From Parvularcula sp964342585 (GTDB lineage: Bacteria > Pseudomonadota > Alphaproteobacteria > Caulobacterales > Parvularculaceae): 8,193 nucleotides of DNA. The stretch is from positions 1-8,193 of the forward strand of contig CAYFHK010000119.1 of the NCBI GenBank assembly GCA_964342585.1, in the 5' to 3' direction. Position numbers and translations under genes: made by a program. The notes under the pieces were generated by a model. The model did not search any database. It was not told the DNA's origin and worked only from the letters and a program-made list of their open reading frames with translations. Below, piece by piece: positions 5,220 through 8,193 of the stretch; positions within the stretch are counted from its first letter, which is position 1, and the number at the start of each line of letters is the position of its first letter.

Positions 5220-5456
5220 TCAGTCTCCTTTGCTTGCGTTGGAATGAAGGGCGCGGCGCGCCCGTTTGAACCCGGCGTCGGAGGCCAGGAAGCTTTCGAT
5301 CATGGCGGGGATCAGCGCTTCGGGCTTTTCCTCCGCGCCATAGGTCTGGCGGTAGATTTCGGCATAGTCGGACAGTGCGCTCGCGAGCTCCGGATCGACC
5401 GAGAGGCTCATGCGCACCGGCGTGCGGTCGGGAAGACGGTCAAGGCGTAGGGTCAT
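5220..5456 (-). CDS. DUF2274 family protein
   Basis: This 78-residue protein has the features of DUF2274: MTLRLDRLPDRTPVRMSLSV at the start, a helix PELASALSDYAEIYRQTYG, and PEALIPAMIESFLASDAGF near the end. Family members are small and are encoded directly after trbI in alphaproteobacterial conjugative clusters. The fold recalls ribbon-helix-helix proteins, so DNA or partner binding is conceivable but unproven. Its ATG overlaps the trbI stop as ATGA, and AAGGAA precedes the ATG within trbI, so translation is coupled to trbI. It is followed five bases later by DUF736. Length is normal and there is no sign of damage. Confidence 0.9.
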   Translation of the reverse strand: MTLRLDRLPDRTPVRMSLSVDPELASALSDYAEIYRQTYGAEEKPEALIPAMIESFLASDAGFKRARRALHSNASKGD

Positions 5457-6730
5457 CTGCTTGTTCCTTGTGGATGGGGTCTGAGGATGAGATCGCGGGT
5501 GACGACCACGCGTACCGGCCAGCCGGGCCGCACGCGGATGGTCGGCTGGATGCCAAGATTGCGCTCGACGACGCGCTGACCGGCCTGGTTCACCGTATCG
5601 GTCGTGCCGCGTCTTATGGCACGTTCGAGATCGCCGTCTCCGTCTGCGCCGAGTTCGGCACCGATGCCCAGAATAGTGGCAAGGCCTGCGGCGATGAACA
5701 CACGGTCCCAGTGATGATCGGTGCGGTCAGACAGGCCGGCAAAGCCCTGCGCATCTGAACCGGGCGCGGAGATGAGGATGGAGGACCCGTCCGGGAAGAT
5801 GATCCGGTCCCAGGTCACGAGCGCGCGGTCCTGACCGAACGAGACTTCGGACTGGTAGCGCCCGATCAGCCGCGAGCCTTGCGGGATGAGGCGATATTGG
5901 CCGGTCACGGTGTCATAGACGGGCTGGGTGACCTGCGCGACGATCGTGCCGGGGAGGTCCGAGTTAATGCCGGTCACAAGGCTTGCCGGGATCAGCGTGC
6001 CCGCCATGACCTGATAAGGTGAGGCGGGATCTTCCACGCCGTGCGGATTGTAGATGTCGCTGCTCGCGCCTTTGCTGGCAAAGGCGAGCTTGCGGGACTG
6101 GAGATTGGTGTCGGCGGGCTGGCCAAAGACGGACGGCGCCCCCTGCGGCAGGGCCGCAAGCGCCAACAGCTCCGAGCCGAGATCAAGTGCGGGGTCGCGA
6201 TAGGCAGGGCGCGCGTCAGTGACGATTTGGCCGCCTGTTTCAGATTGCAGCCGGAAGAAGACCGGCGCGCGAGCGGCTTCATCGGCGAGGGCCGCTTCAC
6301 GCATGCGCCTTGCGCGCTCTGCCTCGTCGGCCGGGTTCGGGCGGAAATCGTCCTCGAAGCGGGTGACATATTCCGGCTCTAGCCCAAGCTCACGTTCGGC
6401 GCGCAGCATGGTCGCGCCGAGATCGCCGGACAGTGGCGGGCCCAGTCTGGCGATGCGGTCTTCGACCGGGGCAATGTCGCTATAGCTTGCCGGGAGGGTG
6501 GAGAGGCCTTCGGGCTTGCGCGTGTTCGTGGTGTTGTAAAGTTCACGGCGGGCATCGGGGTCGACGGCGGTCGGCGGTTTGAGGGCAATGCTCATGGCCG
6601 CAAACAAAGCGAGCACGCCGAGGCCTGCGCCGACCATCAGGACCTTTCGATTGATCCGCGTGACCGGCTTCGGACTGGAGCGGATCTTCAGCCGCTCGGC
6701 ATGCTCGTCGAAGGGAATGGGCTCTGACAT
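5453..6730 (-). CDS. trbI: TrbI/VirB10-like conjugal transfer protein
   Basis: This 425-residue protein is the VirB10-type subunit of the Trb mating-pair apparatus, spanning from the inner membrane to the outer-membrane core. It has a short cytoplasmic N-terminus (about residues 1-29) and a single membrane helix at about 30-50 (VLMVGAGLGVLALFAAMSIA). A long periplasmic linker rich in Asp, Arg and Ala follows. The conserved C-terminal VirB10 domain runs from about 225 to 420: YQVMAGTLIPASLVTGINSD, then PVYDTVTGQYRLIPQGSRLI, WDRIIFPDGSSI and the late RVRPGWPVRVVVTRDLIL. Length is normal. It starts five bases after trbG, with GAGGAAG before the ATG, and its stop overlaps DUF2274. It should assemble with TrbG (VirB9-like) and TrbF (VirB8-like), encoded upstream. 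No defect is seen. Confidence 0.96.
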   Translation of the reverse strand: MSEPIPFDEHAERLKIRSSPKPVTRINRKVLMVGAGLGVLALFAAMSIALKPPTAVDPDARRELYNTTNTRKPEGLSTLPASYSDIAPVEDRIARLGPPLSGDLGATMLRAERELGLEPEYVTRFEDDFRPNPADEAERARRMREAALADEAARAPVFFRLQSETGGQIVTDARPAYRDPALDLGSELLALAALPQGAPSVFGQPADTNLQSRKLAFASKGASSDIYNPHGVEDPASPYQVMAGTLIPASLVTGINSDLPGTIVAQVTQPVYDTVTGQYRLIPQGSRLIGRYQSEVSFGQDRALVTWDRIIFPDGSSILISAPGSDAQGFAGLSDRTDHHWDRVFIAAGLATILGIGAELGADGDGDLERAIRRGTTDTVNQAGQRVVERNLGIQPTIRVRPGWPVRVVVTRDLILRPHPQGTSR

Positions 6731-6735
6731 CTTCC

Positions 6736-7782
6736 TCAGTCCCCGAAGATCGCGGCCAGAGGCGAGCGGCGCTCGTTGCGGGAGATGCGGACAACGGTCT
6801 GATTGCGCTCGCCGAGGCGCAGTTCCGCGGCGCGGAACAGACGGTCAACGACATAGTAGTTGCCGCGCACCCGGTAGTTCACGAGTTCCGCGTCGCCATC
6901 CGCGCCGAGCACGAAAAGCGGCGGCATGTCCGTCGTGGCAATGTCTTCCGGCATCTGGATGAAGACCTGACGCCCATCATCGAAGACGCGCACCGGCTTC
7001 CAGTCCGGGCTGTCGCCGGAGAGCCGGTAATCGAAGTTGAGGCCTTCAAGTGTCAGGCCGCGTTCGATGCTGCCCGCGTCCCGCGCAATGGCGCGCTCAT
7101 TCCTAGCGGCGAGGCCTGCCAGCTCGTCTGCCGGATAGCGCCAGGAGAGCGCGGCCATGTAGCCGCCGTCGGTGCTTTCGAGTTCGAGGTGATAGGTCCG
7201 CCGGTCGGTGGCGATCATCAGATTGGTGCGGATGCCGGAGCTGATCGGTTTTACCAGCACATGGGCGCGGGCCGTGTTGCCGGAGCCGGAGATCGTGTCC
7301 CCCACCACCCAGCGCACCGTGTCGCCCGCCGAGACCGAGACAAGTTCCTCGCCCGGCTGCAGGGCAATGTCACTGACCTGGCCGGGGCTGGCATAGAGCC
7401 GGTAAAGCGCGCCTTCGGTATAAGGATAGACCTGGATCGCGTTCACATAGCCATCGACCGAGGGTTCGATCAGGGCGCTGGTGCGGCCTTGTCTTATCGC
7501 CTCAGCGGGAGACACCGATGGCGCGCTGACAGTCCTTGTATAGGTCCGTGTCACGCTGCCATCGGGATTGGTGGTGACGCGGGCGCCAACCGGCATCATC
7601 TGGCCGGGCAACGGGAGAGCCACGGCGGTCTCTATGATTTCGACCGGATAGTCGGTCCTGTCCTCGACGGGCGTGGCCGCAACGAAGGCCGCCGGATCAA
7701 TCGGTTCGAGTTCCGTCGTGGCGCAGGCCGTGGTGAGTGCGAGGGCCGAAGTGGCAAGTAGGATACGAAGCATGAGGATCAT
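6736..7782 (-). CDS. trbG: TrbG/VirB9-like conjugal transfer lipoprotein
   Basis: This 348-residue protein is the VirB9-type component of the Trb outer-membrane core, which binds TrbI in the periplasm. The N-terminus is a lipoprotein signal: MLRILLATSALALTTAC with lipobox LTTAC and the acylated Cys at residue 20, so it is likely outer-membrane anchored. The C-terminal half has the VirB9 signature, including FDYRLSGDSPDWKPVRVFDD, GRQVFIQMP and the NYRVRGNYYVVDRLFRAAEL segment near residue 315. The ATG at 7782 overlaps the trbF stop as ATGA, but AGGAG is only two bases away from it. The in-frame ATG at 7773 has AGGAG ten bases before it and may be the real start, giving 345 residues with Cys17. 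Length is normal. Confidence 0.95.
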   Translation of the reverse strand: MILMLRILLATSALALTTACATTELEPIDPAAFVAATPVEDRTDYPVEIIETAVALPLPGQMMPVGARVTTNPDGSVTRTYTRTVSAPSVSPAEAIRQGRTSALIEPSVDGYVNAIQVYPYTEGALYRLYASPGQVSDIALQPGEELVSVSAGDTVRWVVGDTISGSGNTARAHVLVKPISSGIRTNLMIATDRRTYHLELESTDGGYMAALSWRYPADELAGLAARNERAIARDAGSIERGLTLEGLNFDYRLSGDSPDWKPVRVFDDGRQVFIQMPEDIATTDMPPLFVLGADGDAELVNYRVRGNYYVVDRLFRAAELRLGERNQTVVRISRNERRSPLAAIFGD

Positions 7783-8193
7783 TCTCCTGTGACAAGGTCC
7801 TGACCCCAGTTCAGGGCATGGACATAAAGGCCGAGGGGATTGGCGCGCAGGGTCTCTGCATCCGTCGGCGGCTGGGTGATGAGGGTGAAATTGCCAGTGA
7901 AGCGCTGGGCGCGGACGAGCGCGCCATTCTCATAGGTCTTCTCGATCCAGCGGGCCTGGAAGCTGTCATCCGAGACGCGCACCACGCTGACCACATCCAC
8001 CGTGCGGGACTTGCGGCCGACATCCGCAAACGGATCATTGGCCGAGGCGTATTCGTTGAGGGTTGTCGCGGCTTGGGTTGTGACGAAGTCATAGGCGCGC
8101 AGCCAGTTCTCGCGCACGACGACGGGGTCAACGCTGAGGCCCCGCACATGCTCGATGAAATTTGCCAGGTGATGGGCGATCTGGGCATCGGTC
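7779..8193 (-). CDS. trbF: TrbF/VirB8-like conjugal transfer protein, C-terminal part
   Basis: This is the C-terminal 137 residues of a VirB8-type inner-membrane assembly factor of the Trb system; the N-terminus, with its membrane helix, lies beyond the right edge. The frame is open to the window end. The first residues visible are TDAQIAHHLANFIEHVRGLS, continuing DPVVVRENWLRAYDFV, which is typical TrbF. The later part includes DSFQARWIEKTYENGALV and GNFTLITQPP, followed by NPLGLYVHALNWGQDL at the C-terminus, as in the family. A GTG at 8147 is internal, not the start. Its TGA stop overlaps the first ATG of trbG. It heads the readable part of the leftward trb transcript. Confidence 0.93.
   Translation of the reverse strand, partial: TDAQIAHHLANFIEHVRGLSVDPVVVRENWLRAYDFVTTQAATTLNEYASANDPFADVGRKSRTVDVVSVVRVSDDSFQARWIEKTYENGALVRAQRFTGNFTLITQPPTDAETLRANPLGLYVHALNWGQDLVTGE

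Noticed and set aside
4516..5247. Plus-strand open frame of 243 codons
   Set aside because: It is antisense to alpA and DUF736, which have clear family matches. The frame is open because GC-rich codons on the minus strand rarely give stops in this register.

Overview
The window looks like part of an integrative/conjugative element or genomic island from an alphaproteobacterium. The main support is the leftward gene order trbF-trbG-trbI-DUF2274-DUF736-alpA at 4537-8193. In my knowledge this order is characteristic of Rhizobiales/Sphingomonadales-type islands that carry a Trb type IV secretion system. GC content and third-position GC are high there. No rRNA, tRNA, CRISPR array or complete insertion sequence was recognised.

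Layout from left to right. (1) 1-301, plus strand: the C-terminal catalytic part of a P4-like tyrosine integrase, cut by the window edge. (2) 302-583: a mostly gene-free junction, ending in an imperfect hairpin that overlaps the last codons of the cargo operon. (3) 584-4431, minus strand: five tightly packed cargo genes, visibly less GC-biased than the trb genes. In order of transcription they are: a STAS-like/winged-helix protein; a small beta-rich unknown; a 381-residue protein with an eight-cysteine N-terminal cluster and a DUF4417-like core; a GHKL (HATPase_c) protein; and a zinc-ribbon-like, Cys/His-rich protein. A good sigma70-type promoter (4462-4490) lies in front of them, with a 33-bp imperfect palindrome (4496-4528) directly upstream. 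(4) 4537-5456, minus strand: an AlpA-type excision/transcription regulator, DUF736 and DUF2274. (5) 5453-8193, minus strand: trbI, trbG and the C-terminal part of trbF, encoding the VirB10-, VirB9- and VirB8-like parts of the mating channel.

The most interesting part is the five-gene cargo operon. A GHKL ATPase encoded with a STAS-like protein recalls the anti-sigma kinase/anti-anti-sigma partner-switch logic (SpoIIAB/SpoIIAA, RsbW/RsbV). Here, however, the STAS-like domain is fused to a DNA-binding winged helix, and the neighbours are two cysteine-rich proteins of unknown function and one small unknown. I do not recognise this five-gene set as a described system. Its position as cargo of a mobile element fits a conflict, defence or element-control role, but that is inference.

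The GHKL gene also has an abnormal start. Its clearly coding frame runs about 37 codons upstream of the first usable ATG/GTG/TTG codon (a TTG), up to an in-frame TGA. A good Shine-Dalgarno sequence sits five bases in front of an ATC codon. Either the start is non-canonical, or the gene has suffered a point mutation or sequencing error at its 5' end.
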